Assembly: GCF_001078595.1 (NCBI RefSeq)
Contig: NZ_LFTY01000002.1
Location: 91,818-155,817 of the forward strand
Reading direction: 5' to 3'
DNA length: 64,000 nucleotides
DNA from: Candidatus Rhodobacter oscarellae
GTDB lineage: Bacteria > Pseudomonadota > Alphaproteobacteria > Rhodobacterales > Rhodobacteraceae
Part shown: positions 56,318-64,000 of the stretch, piece after piece
Position numbering within the stretch: position 1 is the first letter of the stretch
How the letters are laid out: every line of letters starts with the position of its first letter
Position numbers and translations under genes: made by a program
The notes under the pieces: model-generated
What the model was told of the DNA's origin: nothing
Database searches by the model: none
Seen by the model: only the letters and a program-made list of their open reading frames with translations

Positions 56318-57329
56318 GGCCGGGCTGGTGCATCGGCCAGGCGCGGAATTCGAAGGGCACGCGCCCCTGCACGCGGTCGGCGCTTGGCGCGAGCCCAAAG
56401 CGCTGGTGATAGGCCCGCGTGAAATGCGCCTGGCTGTTGAACCCCGCGGCGGCGGCGATCTCGCTGAGCCTTAGCTCTGTTTGCGTCACCAGCCCGCGGG
56501 CCCGGTCCAGCCGGATGTCGCGGTAATAGGCGACGGGTGATTTTCGGACGTAGCGCCGAAAGAGCCGCCCCAGATGCCGCTGCGACAGCCCCAGGCGGGC
56601 CGAGATGTCGGGGATCGTCAGCGGCGCCTCCAGATGCGCCTCCATCATGTCGATGGCCGCGCGAACCGGGCTTGGCGTGACATATCCCATCGGCTCGAAC
56701 CCTTTGGGGTTCTGCGAGTGGTCCTCGTCGCGCACGTCATGGTGAAAGAGATACCGCGCCGCGGCGTTCGCGATGCTCTCTCCCGCCGCGGAGCGCAACA
56801 GCCGCAGCGCGATGTCGGTCGCCGCCGTGCCGCCGCAGCAGGTAAAGACGCCGTCCTCGACCACGAACAGGGTCTCGGTCACGCTGGTCTCGGGCGCCAG
56901 CTCGATAAAGGCGTCGATATGTTCGTAATGGACCGTCGCGGACTTGCCTTTGAGCAGCCCGGCGCGGGCCAGAACGATCCCGCCAGTGTCCAGGCCGCCG
57001 ATGATGGCGCCGCCCTGGGCCCATCGCACCAGCCTGGCGCTGAGCAGGCTGGACCCGTGCCGCTCTGGTGACCAGCTTGTGCTGACCAGCGCCAGCCAGG
57101 GGGTCTCCTTGGCGGGGTAGTCCCTAAGCGCGCCGGTCTGCACCACAAGCCCGCTGCTGGACTCCACCGCGCCGCCCGCCTGGGACAGATAGCTCCACGA
57201 GAACCGCGCCGATCCCGACAGGTAATTCGCCACCCGGAACGGGTCGACGAAGGAGGTCGTCGCAGAGACGTTGAAATGCGGCGCCACCAGAACCGCGATC
57301 TCCAGGGCGGCGTTGGGATCTTGGGGCAT
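56295..57329 (-). CDS. GlxA-family AraC-type regulator (CdhR/GbdR-like)
   Basis: A protein of about 344 aa. An N-terminal DJ-1/PfpI-like domain (residues 1-180, with FTCCGGTAATDIALRLL) is followed by a C-terminal AraC-type double HTH (LTIPDISARLGLSQRHLGRLF, and LSEIAAAAGFNSQAHFTRAY). Regulators of this group, such as CdhR and GbdR, activate carnitine and glycine betaine catabolism. It is convergent with and overlaps the dehydrogenase by 23 nt, and should control 52709-56317. I start at ATG 57329; a TTG 6 nt upstream is possible. Confidence 0.85.
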   Translation of the reverse strand: MPQDPNAALEIAVLVAPHFNVSATTSFVDPFRVANYLSGSARFSWSYLSQAGGAVESSSGLVVQTGALRDYPAKETPWLALVSTSWSPERHGSSLLSARLVRWAQGGAIIGGLDTGGIVLARAGLLKGKSATVHYEHIDAFIELAPETSVTETLFVVEDGVFTCCGGTAATDIALRLLRSAAGESIANAAARYLFHHDVRDEDHSQNPKGFEPMGYVTPSPVRAAIDMMEAHLEAPLTIPDISARLGLSQRHLGRLFRRYVRKSPVAYYRDIRLDRARGLVTQTELRLSEIAAAAGFNSQAHFTRAYHQRFGLAPSADRVQGRVPFEFRAWPMHQPGLKSAGSA

Positions 57330-57616
57330 GGCCAAATTTGTATAGCGCTGGGTGAATTCATCAAGCCCGCTTGGGCACTAACCCCACGGCAATTATGTTT
57401 GACAGATCCGTGTCGGCCCTGCATTGCACTCCCCAGACGCGGTTGCGTTGGGCCAGATGGCGCGTGGTTACCCTATTTTGAGGGTGTTGCCCTAGAATGC
57501 CGCGTGAACAAAGCTTGAAATGCCCGCCGCCATTGCATACAGAAGTATACCAAAGCCAACTGGGCGCGTCGGGGCCTTCCTTCCCGCGCAAACCCACGCC
57601 AATCCCGGACCTGATC

Positions 57617-60409
57617 ATGACCGCATACGCCGAGTACCTCGCTGAAATCGAAACCCGCAAAGAGCAGGGGCTCAGCCCCAAGCCCATCGACGATGGCGCC
57701 CTGGTGACCGAGATCATTGGCCATATCAAGGACAGCGCCAGCGCCCATCGGGAAGACTGCCTGCGCTTTTTCATCTACAACACGCTGCCCGGCACCACGA
57801 GTGCCGCGGGCGCCAAGGCCGCCTTCCTCAAGGAGATCCTGCTGGGCCAGGCAATGGTCGCCGAGATCACGCCGGACTTCGCATTCGAGCTGCTGTCGCA
57901 TATGAAGGGCGGCCCCTCGGTGGAGGTGCTGCTGGACCTGGCGCTCGGAGACGACGCCGCGCTTGCCAAGGACGCCGCCGAGGTGCTGAAGACCCAGGTC
58001 TTCCTCTACGAGGCCGACACCGACCGCATCGCCGCCGCCCATAAGGCCGGCAATGCCATCGCCGCGGAGCTTCTGGACAGCTACGCCAAGGCCGAGTTCT
58101 TCACCAAGCTCCCCGAGATCGAGGAGGAGGTCCAAGTCGTCACCTATGTCGCCGCCGAGGGCGACATCTCGACCGACCTGCTGAGCCCCGGCAACCAGGC
58201 GCATTCGCGCGCCGACCGCGAGCTGCATGGCAAGTGCCTGATCACCGAGCGCGCCCAGAAAGAGATCCAGGACCTCAAGCTGCAGCACCCGGACGCGCGC
58301 GTGATGCTGGTGGCTGAGAAGGGCACGATGGGCGTGGGCTCGTCGCGCATGTCGGGCGTCAACAACGTGGCGCTTTGGACCGGCACGCAGGCCAGCCCCT
58401 ATGTGCCCTTCGTGAATATCGCCCCGGTCGTGGCGGGCACCAACGGCATCTCGCCGATCTTCCTGACCACCGTGGGCGTCACCGGCGGCATCGGGGTGGA
58501 CCTGAAGAACTGGGTGAAGAAGGTCGACCAGGACGGCAACCCCATCCTCAACAACGACGGCAACCCGGTCCTGGAGGAGCGCTATTCGGTCGCCACGGGC
58601 ACGGTGCTGACCATCAACACCAAGCAAAAGAAGCTTTACAACGCCGACGGCTCGGAGGAGCTGGTCGATATGGCGTCCTCCTTCACCCCGCAGAAGGTGG
58701 AGTTCATGAAGGCGGGCGGGTCCTACGCGATCGTCTTCGGCAAGAAGCTGCAGACTTTCGCCGCCGAGACCCTGGGCATCGAGGCGCCGCTGGTCTTCGC
58801 GCCGTCCAAGGAGATCAGCCACGAGGGCCAGGGCCTGACCGCGGTCGAGAAGATCTTTAACGCCAACGCGGTGGGCGTGACGCCGGGCAACGTGCTGCAT
58901 GCGGGCTCGGACGTGCGCGCCAGGGTCAACATCGTCGGCAGCCAGGACACCACCGGCCCGATGACCGCGCAAGAGCTCGAGGCGATGGCGGCCACCATCC
59001 TGTCCCCCTCGGTGGACGGGGCGTATCAGTCCGGCTGCCACACGGCCTCGGTCTGGGACCTCAAGGCGCAGGCCAACACGCCAAAGCTGATGGCCTTCAT
59101 GCACAAGTTCGGCCTGGTCACCGGCCGCGACCCCAAGGGCGTCTACCACCCGATGACCGACGTGATCCACAAGGTGCTCAACGACATCACGGTGGATGAC
59201 TGGGCGATCATCATCGGCGGCGACAGCCACACGCGCATGTCCAAGGGCGTGGCCTTTGGCGCCGATAGCGGCACCGTGGCGCTGGCGCTGGCCACCGGCG
59301 AGGCGACCATGCCGATCCCGGAATCCGTGAAGGTCACGTTCAAGGGCCAGATGGCCGAGCACATGGACTTCCGCGACGTGGTGCACGCCACCCAGTTGCA
59401 GATGCTGGCGCAGCACGGCGACAACGTGTTCCAGGGCCGCATCATCGAGGTGCATATCGGCACGCTGCTGGCCGACCAGGCCTTTACCTTCACCGACTGG
59501 ACCGCCGAGATGAAGGCCAAGGCCTCGATCTGCATCTCGAATGACGAGACGCTGATTGAGAGCCTGGAGATCGCCAAGTCCCGCATCCAGATCATGATCG
59601 AGAAGGGGATGGAGAACGACGCGCAGATGCTGCAGGGGCTGATCGACATCGCCGAGGCTCGGATCGCGCAGATCCGCTCTGGCGAGAAGCCCGCCCTGTC
59701 GCCGGACGACAACGCCAAGTACTTTGCCGAGGTCGTGGTGGACCTGGACGAGATCGTCGAGCCGATGATCGCGGACCCGGATGTGAACAACGCCGACATC
59801 TCGAAGCGCTATACGCATGACACGATCCGGCCGATCTCGTTCTACCGCGCCGAGAAGAAGGTCGACCTGGGCTTTGTCGGCTCCTGCATGGTGCATAAGG
59901 GCGACATCAAGATCGTGGCGCAGATGCTGCGCAACCTAGAGGCCGCCCATGGCGCGGTGTCCTTCCAGGCGCCGCTGGTCGTGGCCGCGCCGACCTACAA
60001 CATCATCGACGAGCTGAAGGCCGAGGGCGACTGGGCCATCCTGCAGAAATACTGCGGGTTCGAGTTCGACGACAGCGCGCCCAAAAGGGTCGCCCGGACC
60101 GAGTACGAGAACATCCTCTACCTGGAGCGCCCCGGCTGCAACCTGTGTATGGGCAACCAAGAGAAGGCCGCCAAGGGCGACACCGTGCTGGCGACCTCGA
60201 CGCGGCTGTTCCAGGGCCGCGTGGTGGGCGATAGCGACACCAAGAAGGGCGAGTCCCTGCTGGGGTCAACGCCCGTTGTCGTCCTGTCGGCCATCCTGGG
60301 CCGCACGCCCACGCTGGAGGAGTACAAGGTCGCGGTGGAGGGCATCGACCTCACCAAATTCGCGCCGCCGATGGAGAAGCCAGGCATGACCCGCTCGGTG
60401 CATTTCTGA
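57617..60409 (+). CDS. acnB: Aconitate hydratase B
   Basis: A 930-aa AcnB-type aconitase/2-methylisocitrate dehydratase of the TCA cycle. The [4Fe-4S] ligands are Cys757 (GFVGSCMVHKGD), Cys841 and Cys844 (PGCNLCMGNQ). The N-terminal helical domain begins MTAYAEYLAEIETRKEQG at the ATG at 57617. The protein is longer than the 865-aa Escherichia coli enzyme; most of the extra length lies around 58500-58760 (KKVDQDGNPILNNDGNPV region) and before Cys841, as in marine relatives. It is monocistronic, with a terminator after it. Confidence 0.95.
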   Translation: MTAYAEYLAEIETRKEQGLSPKPIDDGALVTEIIGHIKDSASAHREDCLRFFIYNTLPGTTSAAGAKAAFLKEILLGQAMVAEITPDFAFELLSHMKGGPSVEVLLDLALGDDAALAKDAAEVLKTQVFLYEADTDRIAAAHKAGNAIAAELLDSYAKAEFFTKLPEIEEEVQVVTYVAAEGDISTDLLSPGNQAHSRADRELHGKCLITERAQKEIQDLKLQHPDARVMLVAEKGTMGVGSSRMSGVNNVALWTGTQASPYVPFVNIAPVVAGTNGISPIFLTTVGVTGGIGVDLKNWVKKVDQDGNPILNNDGNPVLEERYSVATGTVLTINTKQKKLYNADGSEELVDMASSFTPQKVEFMKAGGSYAIVFGKKLQTFAAETLGIEAPLVFAPSKEISHEGQGLTAVEKIFNANAVGVTPGNVLHAGSDVRARVNIVGSQDTTGPMTAQELEAMAATILSPSVDGAYQSGCHTASVWDLKAQANTPKLMAFMHKFGLVTGRDPKGVYHPMTDVIHKVLNDITVDDWAIIIGGDSHTRMSKGVAFGADSGTVALALATGEATMPIPESVKVTFKGQMAEHMDFRDVVHATQLQMLAQHGDNVFQGRIIEVHIGTLLADQAFTFTDWTAEMKAKASICISNDETLIESLEIAKSRIQIMIEKGMENDAQMLQGLIDIAEARIAQIRSGEKPALSPDDNAKYFAEVVVDLDEIVEPMIADPDVNNADISKRYTHDTIRPISFYRAEKKVDLGFVGSCMVHKGDIKIVAQMLRNLEAAHGAVSFQAPLVVAAPTYNIIDELKAEGDWAILQKYCGFEFDDSAPKRVARTEYENILYLERPGCNLCMGNQEKAAKGDTVLATSTRLFQGRVVGDSDTKKGESLLGSTPVVVLSAILGRTPTLEEYKVAVEGIDLTKFAPPMEKPGMTRSVHF

Positions 60410-60428
60410 GCCGAACGCGTTGCAAGAG

Positions 60429-60455
60429 GGCCCGCCACTGTGCGGGCCTTTTTTT
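60429..60455 (+). terminator. Rho-independent terminator of acnB
   Basis: GGCCCGC pairs with GCGGGCC across a 6-nt loop, followed by seven T residues, 19 nt after the acnB stop. Confidence 0.85.
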
Positions 60456-60557
60456 GTGAACCTCCCGCGAATTTTTCCGCGGGTGTTAAATTTGGGCTTG
60501 TCGGCTATGCGGGACAAAACAGCCTTTCGAAGTGTTCGTATGAATGTCTGGTCCGGC

Positions 60558-61502
60558 TTACATGGGCGCTCTTTCCGTTCCGGGCACTTCAAGTTGTTTG
60601 TTCAGACGCCACTCTGTAGATTGCTTCGAGTGCTCCGCGAGGTAGTCGATCAGCCGCCGTGTCAGTTTTTTTTGCGACCCGGTATCCGCCCAGACCGCGT
60701 AGATCCCGAACGAGGGCAATTGCCAGTCCTCGCAAACTTCGACCAGAGCACCGGTCTCCAGATCGTCTTTAATTTCATTCAGCGGCAGGCTCATCAAGCC
60801 CAACCCCTGCAAGACCGCCGCGCGACCTGCGGTCACGGCGTCGACCTCCACCCGGATATTTTGCAACGTCACGCGGACGTCCTCATCTTTGTAGCGCAGC
60901 GAGATCGTGTCTGGCACCACAGAGAGTGAGACAAATTCCGCAGCCGCCAGATCGTTTAGGTCCGTCAACTCAGGGCGCCTTACAAGGAAGTCCGGCGTGG
61001 CGACGATTTTGCGGTGGAACGTGCCGATCCGGCGGCTCTTGAGGGAGCTATCTGCCAATGTTCCAAGGCGAATGGCCAGGTCGTAGCCATCCCGGACCAG
61101 ATCGACGGCCTTATCGCTGCTGTGTATGGATAACGCGACCATGGGATGCGCCTTGGCGAATTGCCAAATCGCGTCATGTAACGAGCTGTTCATCCCAAAT
61201 GCGGGCATTGTCACGCGCAGCGCGCCGACAGGTTGCTCTGCCTCGTCGCTGAGGAGGTCCATGGCTTCGGCCCCTGCAGAGACCATGCGTCGCGAGGCAT
61301 CGAGGATCCGTTCGCCCTCGCGCGTCAGCTTCAGCGAGCGCGTGGAACGAAAGAACAGCGCCGCGCCCAAACGATCTTCGAGTTTCGAGATGTGATGGCT
61401 CACCACCGAGGTCGAAAGCTTCAAACGTCGGCCCGCAGCGCTGAAACTGCCCGCCTCATGGACAGCAACGAAAATGGCCAGGCCGCGATACTCGTCATTC
61501 AT
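60558..61502 (-). CDS. LysR-family transcriptional regulator
   Basis: A 314-aa LysR regulator. The N-terminal winged HTH (FVAVHEAGSFSAAGRRLKLS, about 11-30) is followed by the periplasmic-binding-protein-like effector domain (QPVGALRVTMPAFG onward). It is divergent from the DUF2218 gene across 95 bp, so it likely controls the 61598-64000 genes. The effector is unknown. Confidence 0.85.
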   Translation of the reverse strand: MNDEYRGLAIFVAVHEAGSFSAAGRRLKLSTSVVSHHISKLEDRLGAALFFRSTRSLKLTREGERILDASRRMVSAGAEAMDLLSDEAEQPVGALRVTMPAFGMNSSLHDAIWQFAKAHPMVALSIHSSDKAVDLVRDGYDLAIRLGTLADSSLKSRRIGTFHRKIVATPDFLVRRPELTDLNDLAAAEFVSLSVVPDTISLRYKDEDVRVTLQNIRVEVDAVTAGRAAVLQGLGLMSLPLNEIKDDLETGALVEVCEDWQLPSFGIYAVWADTGSQKKLTRRLIDYLAEHSKQSTEWRLNKQLEVPGTERAPM

Positions 61503-61597
61503 CTTTGCAATCCATCGAACAATGATTTCGGAAATATACCGCTAATCGAAACGCTGCGCCGAGTCTAGATTGACCGCAGTTACCGAGAAGGACCGAC

Positions 61598-61882
61598 ATG
61601 TCTCAGACCACTGCCATCGTCGCCACCAAGAACGCCAGCCGCTACCTTCAACAGCTCTGCAAGCATTTTGCGCACAAGGTCGAGGTCGAGTTCACCCGCG
61701 CAGAGGGCACCGTCACACTGCCCTTCGGCACCTGCCGCTTGTCTGCTGATCCCGAGCATCTGTCGATGTCCGGCGCGTCGGAGGCTGACAACTTGCCACG
61801 CTTAGAACGCTTTCTTGAGAACCATCTGGCACGGTTTGCCTTTCGCGAAAACCCGACCATCGAATGGCAAAGATCGATTTAA
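61598..61882 (+). CDS. DUF2218-family protein
   Basis: A 94-aa protein that fits the DUF2218 family: ATKNASRYLQQLCKHFAHKV at the N-terminus and LERFLENHLARFAFRE at the C-terminus. The family is small, cytoplasmic and often next to iron- or redox-related genes. It is first after the LysR regulator and is 22 nt before the MBL-fold gene. Function not established. Confidence 0.7.
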   Translation: MSQTTAIVATKNASRYLQQLCKHFAHKVEVEFTRAEGTVTLPFGTCRLSADPEHLSMSGASEADNLPRLERFLENHLARFAFRENPTIEWQRSI

Positions 61883-61904
61883 AATCAAACAGAAAGAGTA
61901 TGTT

Positions 61905-62792
61905 ATGACTGGCACACCACAGCTTTCGCGCCGCGCATTGTTGCAAGGCGCGACCCTGACCGTCGGCGCTGCGGCGCTATTGCGCACCGCGTTCAAGCCA
62001 ACCCCAGCCTTGGCCCAGCAGGGCGACATGCCCCCCGGCACCGTGCACAGCTTTGCCAAAGGCGGCGTCACCTTCCACAGTTACGTTTCACCCGCGATGG
62101 TGGTGAATGTAACCGCCCATGTGGTCGAGTTCGACGACGCACTGATGCTCGTTGACAGCACCTTTATGCCACCCACCGCGGCGGAGGTCGCGGGGTTGAT
62201 TTCCGCAGCCGGCAAACCTGTCGCTCAGGCGATCACTAGCCACGAGCATCCTGACCATTGGGGCGGCGCGCCGGCATTCGAGGGCATCACCTTTGACACG
62301 CTGCCAGAGATTCGGGAGGGCATTCGCGCTGAATCCGGCGGCGATTTTGGCACGCCCACCAACGTGCTGGACGGCGGCGACATCATCCCTGGCATGACCG
62401 AGATCGCGGGCGTGCCTGTTGATTTCCGCCATTATCGTGACAACGAGGCTCCGCATATGCTGGTGGCGGTGCTGCCGGAGCAGCAGGTCGCGATCGTTCA
62501 GGACCTTGTCTATAACGGCGTGTTCTTCGCCCCTGGTGTGAACCGCAAGAACTGGATCGCCACGCTTGAGGAGCTGCGCGATGACCCGGCCTGCGAGACG
62601 CTCTTGGTTGGCCACGGCCTGCCGACCTCGCGGGGCGAGCTGGATACCGCGATCGCTTATGTCAAGGCGATGGACGAAGTGCTGGCCACGGCGGCCAACC
62701 CTGAAGAGGCCTCGGCACAGATCAAAGCGGCCTACCCAGGCTACGGCGGCGACTTCCTGCTCAGCTTGATCGCAGAATACTGGGATCGGTGA
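61905..62792 (+). CDS. Tat-exported MBL-fold metallohydrolase
   Basis: A 295-aa protein. A Tat-type signal (LSRRALLQGATLTVGAAALL, twin Arg at residues 9-10) is followed by ALAQ. The MBL zinc motif SHEHPDHWGG (HxHxDH) and a downstream His in LVGHGLPTSRGELD are present. It probably hydrolyses a small molecule in the periplasm, in the manner of quinoprotein-relay MBL proteins. ATG at 61905; the frame extends upstream into the DUF2218 gene. It is followed by a secreted protein in the same operon. Confidence 0.8.
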   Translation: MTGTPQLSRRALLQGATLTVGAAALLRTAFKPTPALAQQGDMPPGTVHSFAKGGVTFHSYVSPAMVVNVTAHVVEFDDALMLVDSTFMPPTAAEVAGLISAAGKPVAQAITSHEHPDHWGGAPAFEGITFDTLPEIREGIRAESGGDFGTPTNVLDGGDIIPGMTEIAGVPVDFRHYRDNEAPHMLVAVLPEQQVAIVQDLVYNGVFFAPGVNRKNWIATLEELRDDPACETLLVGHGLPTSRGELDTAIAYVKAMDEVLATAANPEEASAQIKAAYPGYGGDFLLSLIAEYWDR

Positions 62793-62857
62793 GACCAAGT
62801 TCGGGACGTGGTCTGCGCCGCGTTCCTTTTTTTAAAAACGATAAGGAGAACCAAAAC

Positions 62858-64000
62858 ATGAACAGATTAAAATCCAAACTGATGGGCGCGACGCTTGCTG
62901 CGCTGATGCCTTTTGCGGCCTCTGCCGGAACGGACATCAAGTTCGCCGGGGCGCTGGAATTCTCGGACGACGGCGTGCTGTTTGTGGGCGACAACCACGC
63001 TGGCGCCATCGTTGCGCTGGATCTGACCAGCGCGGTCGCTCCCGAGGCGGTCAAGCCGGTCTTCATCGGCGACATCGACAAGCAGATCGCCGATGCGGTC
63101 GGGGTTGGCCCGAACGCAGTTGAGATCAATGACATGGCTGTCCACCCAGTCACGCGGGAGATCTATATCTCGGTGACGCGCATTAGTGCCCATGGCTCGC
63201 GCGCCGTTTTGGTCCGCGTCACACAAGCCGGTGAGATCGCGCTGGTGGATCTTACTCAGACCGCCTCGACCACCCAGCCGCTGCAGCACTTCCCTGAGGA
63301 GGAGACCAAGTTCCGCCCGCGCGGCATCATGGGCCAACCGCCCATGGCGAGGGACTTGGCGAAGGGCGACATACCGCTCAGCTCAATGGCGATCATGGAC
63401 ATGGAGTACCACAACGGTGAGCTCTTTGTATCCGGCGTGGCCTACGACAGCTTCCTGTCGACGCTGCGGCGCATGTCCTATCCATTTGATGGCGCGCAAA
63501 GCACCGCCAGCGTCGAGATGTATCACATCGCCCATGACCAGTACGAGACCCGTGCACCTGTGCGCGCGATGTCGGTCGAGATGATCGACGGCAAAGAGCA
63601 GCTAGTCGCGGCCTATACCTGTAGCCCAATTGTGCTGATCCCGCTTGAGGACATCCAAGACGGTGAAAAGATCGCCGCGCGCACCATTGCCGATTATGGC
63701 AACGGTCAGCCGTTGGACATGGTGTCGTACAGCCTCTTTGGCCAGGACGCTCTGTTTCTGACCAGCAACAGCCGCTCGCCCCAGGTGATCCCTATGACAG
63801 CGTTGCAGGATGCAAAGGTCGTTACGGATGCCGATTTTGAACGCGGTGGCAAGTTCGACCTCTCGCCCGAGATGCCGTTCGGCCCGGTTGGCAAAGCGGT
63901 GATGTTCGACGGCATGTCCATGCATATCGACCAGCTGAGCGAACAGCTCTTTGTGTCGATCACGCGCGACATGTACACGGGCAGCCTGAACCTGGATTCG
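62858..64000 (+). CDS. Secreted beta-propeller-like protein, 3' end outside the window
   Basis: At least 381 codons, open to the window end. The ATG at 62858 follows AAGGAG. A Sec signal peptide (SKLMGATLAALMPFAASAG) is followed by repeated strands that look like a beta-propeller: GVLFVGDNHAGAIVALDL, EIYISVTRIS, GELFVSGVAYDSFL, and SLFGQDALFLTSNSRSP. No catalytic motif was recognised. Its position after the MBL-fold gene suggests a shared periplasmic pathway controlled by the LysR gene. The end cannot be seen. Confidence 0.7.
   Translation, partial: MNRLKSKLMGATLAALMPFAASAGTDIKFAGALEFSDDGVLFVGDNHAGAIVALDLTSAVAPEAVKPVFIGDIDKQIADAVGVGPNAVEINDMAVHPVTREIYISVTRISAHGSRAVLVRVTQAGEIALVDLTQTASTTQPLQHFPEEETKFRPRGIMGQPPMARDLAKGDIPLSSMAIMDMEYHNGELFVSGVAYDSFLSTLRRMSYPFDGAQSTASVEMYHIAHDQYETRAPVRAMSVEMIDGKEQLVAAYTCSPIVLIPLEDIQDGEKIAARTIADYGNGQPLDMVSYSLFGQDALFLTSNSRSPQVIPMTALQDAKVVTDADFERGGKFDLSPEMPFGPVGKAVMFDGMSMHIDQLSEQLFVSITRDMYTGSLNLDS

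Noticed and set aside
57473-59896. Minus-strand frame of 807 codons opposite acnB
   Set aside because: Antisense shadow; its sequence is His/Asp-rich with no family resemblance.

Overview
The window is high-GC alphaproteobacterial DNA, most likely from a Rhodobacterales (Roseobacter-group) bacterium. The evidence is the style of the ribosomal, RNA polymerase and AcnB proteins, several family-1 sugar/polyol ABC transporters, a CntA/YeaW-like Rieske oxygenase with a GlxA-type regulator, and short palindromes built on a CTTGCAAG-like core. No tRNA, rRNA, CRISPR array or intact mobile element was seen.

Region 1 (1-26760) is a polyol-catabolism island in three modules. (a) On the minus strand (6164 to 494) lies a xylitol-type operon: binding protein, two permeases, a small membrane protein, xylitol dehydrogenase and an ATPase. 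Downstream of it are remnants of a HAD phosphatase and of an IS3-like transposase. (b) Divergent from it (6375-10177) are a SorC regulator, a PfkB kinase, a collapsed KbaZ/GatZ-like gene, a galactitol-dehydrogenase-like SDR and a ribitol dehydrogenase. (c) From 10433 to 26760 is an erythritol operon: EryD-type regulator, ABC transporter with two different ATPases, EryA kinase, hydroxyacid dehydrogenase, EryB, class II aldolase, D-ribulokinase, HAD phosphatase, EryC, and EryH (TpiA-like) and EryI (RpiB-like) isomerases. Together these can feed erythritol to D-erythrose 4-phosphate and ribitol to D-ribulose 5-phosphate. Three short ORFs in this island (94, 63 and 60 codons) overlap the start or stop of a neighbour by 4 nt or nearly touch it, and look like collapsed genes.

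Region 2 (27261-49285) holds rpoB and rpoC, rpsL-rpsG-fusA-tuf and rpsJ-rplC-rplD-rplW ... rplB-rpsS-rplV-rpsC-rplP. It is interrupted by non-housekeeping genes. A small secreted six-cysteine protein is fitted between rpoB and rpoC with 4-nt overlaps at both ends. A DMT transporter and a rhamnosyltransferase-like gene follow rpoC. An AT-richer methyltransferase-like gene sits between rplW (with its own terminator) and rplB. The S10 block ends at a strong terminator after rplP, without rpmC.

Region 3 (49336-64000) is mixed. It holds a secreted gluzincin-like protein, a 2OG-Fe(II) oxygenase-like protein, a five-copy REP-like array, an RTX-repeat protein, and a quaternary-amine type operon (Rieske oxygenase, two SDRs of which one has an in-frame amber codon, and a carnitine-dehydrogenase-like protein, with a convergent GlxA regulator). 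After these come acnB and a LysR-controlled group of DUF2218, MBL-fold and secreted proteins, the last cut by the window end.
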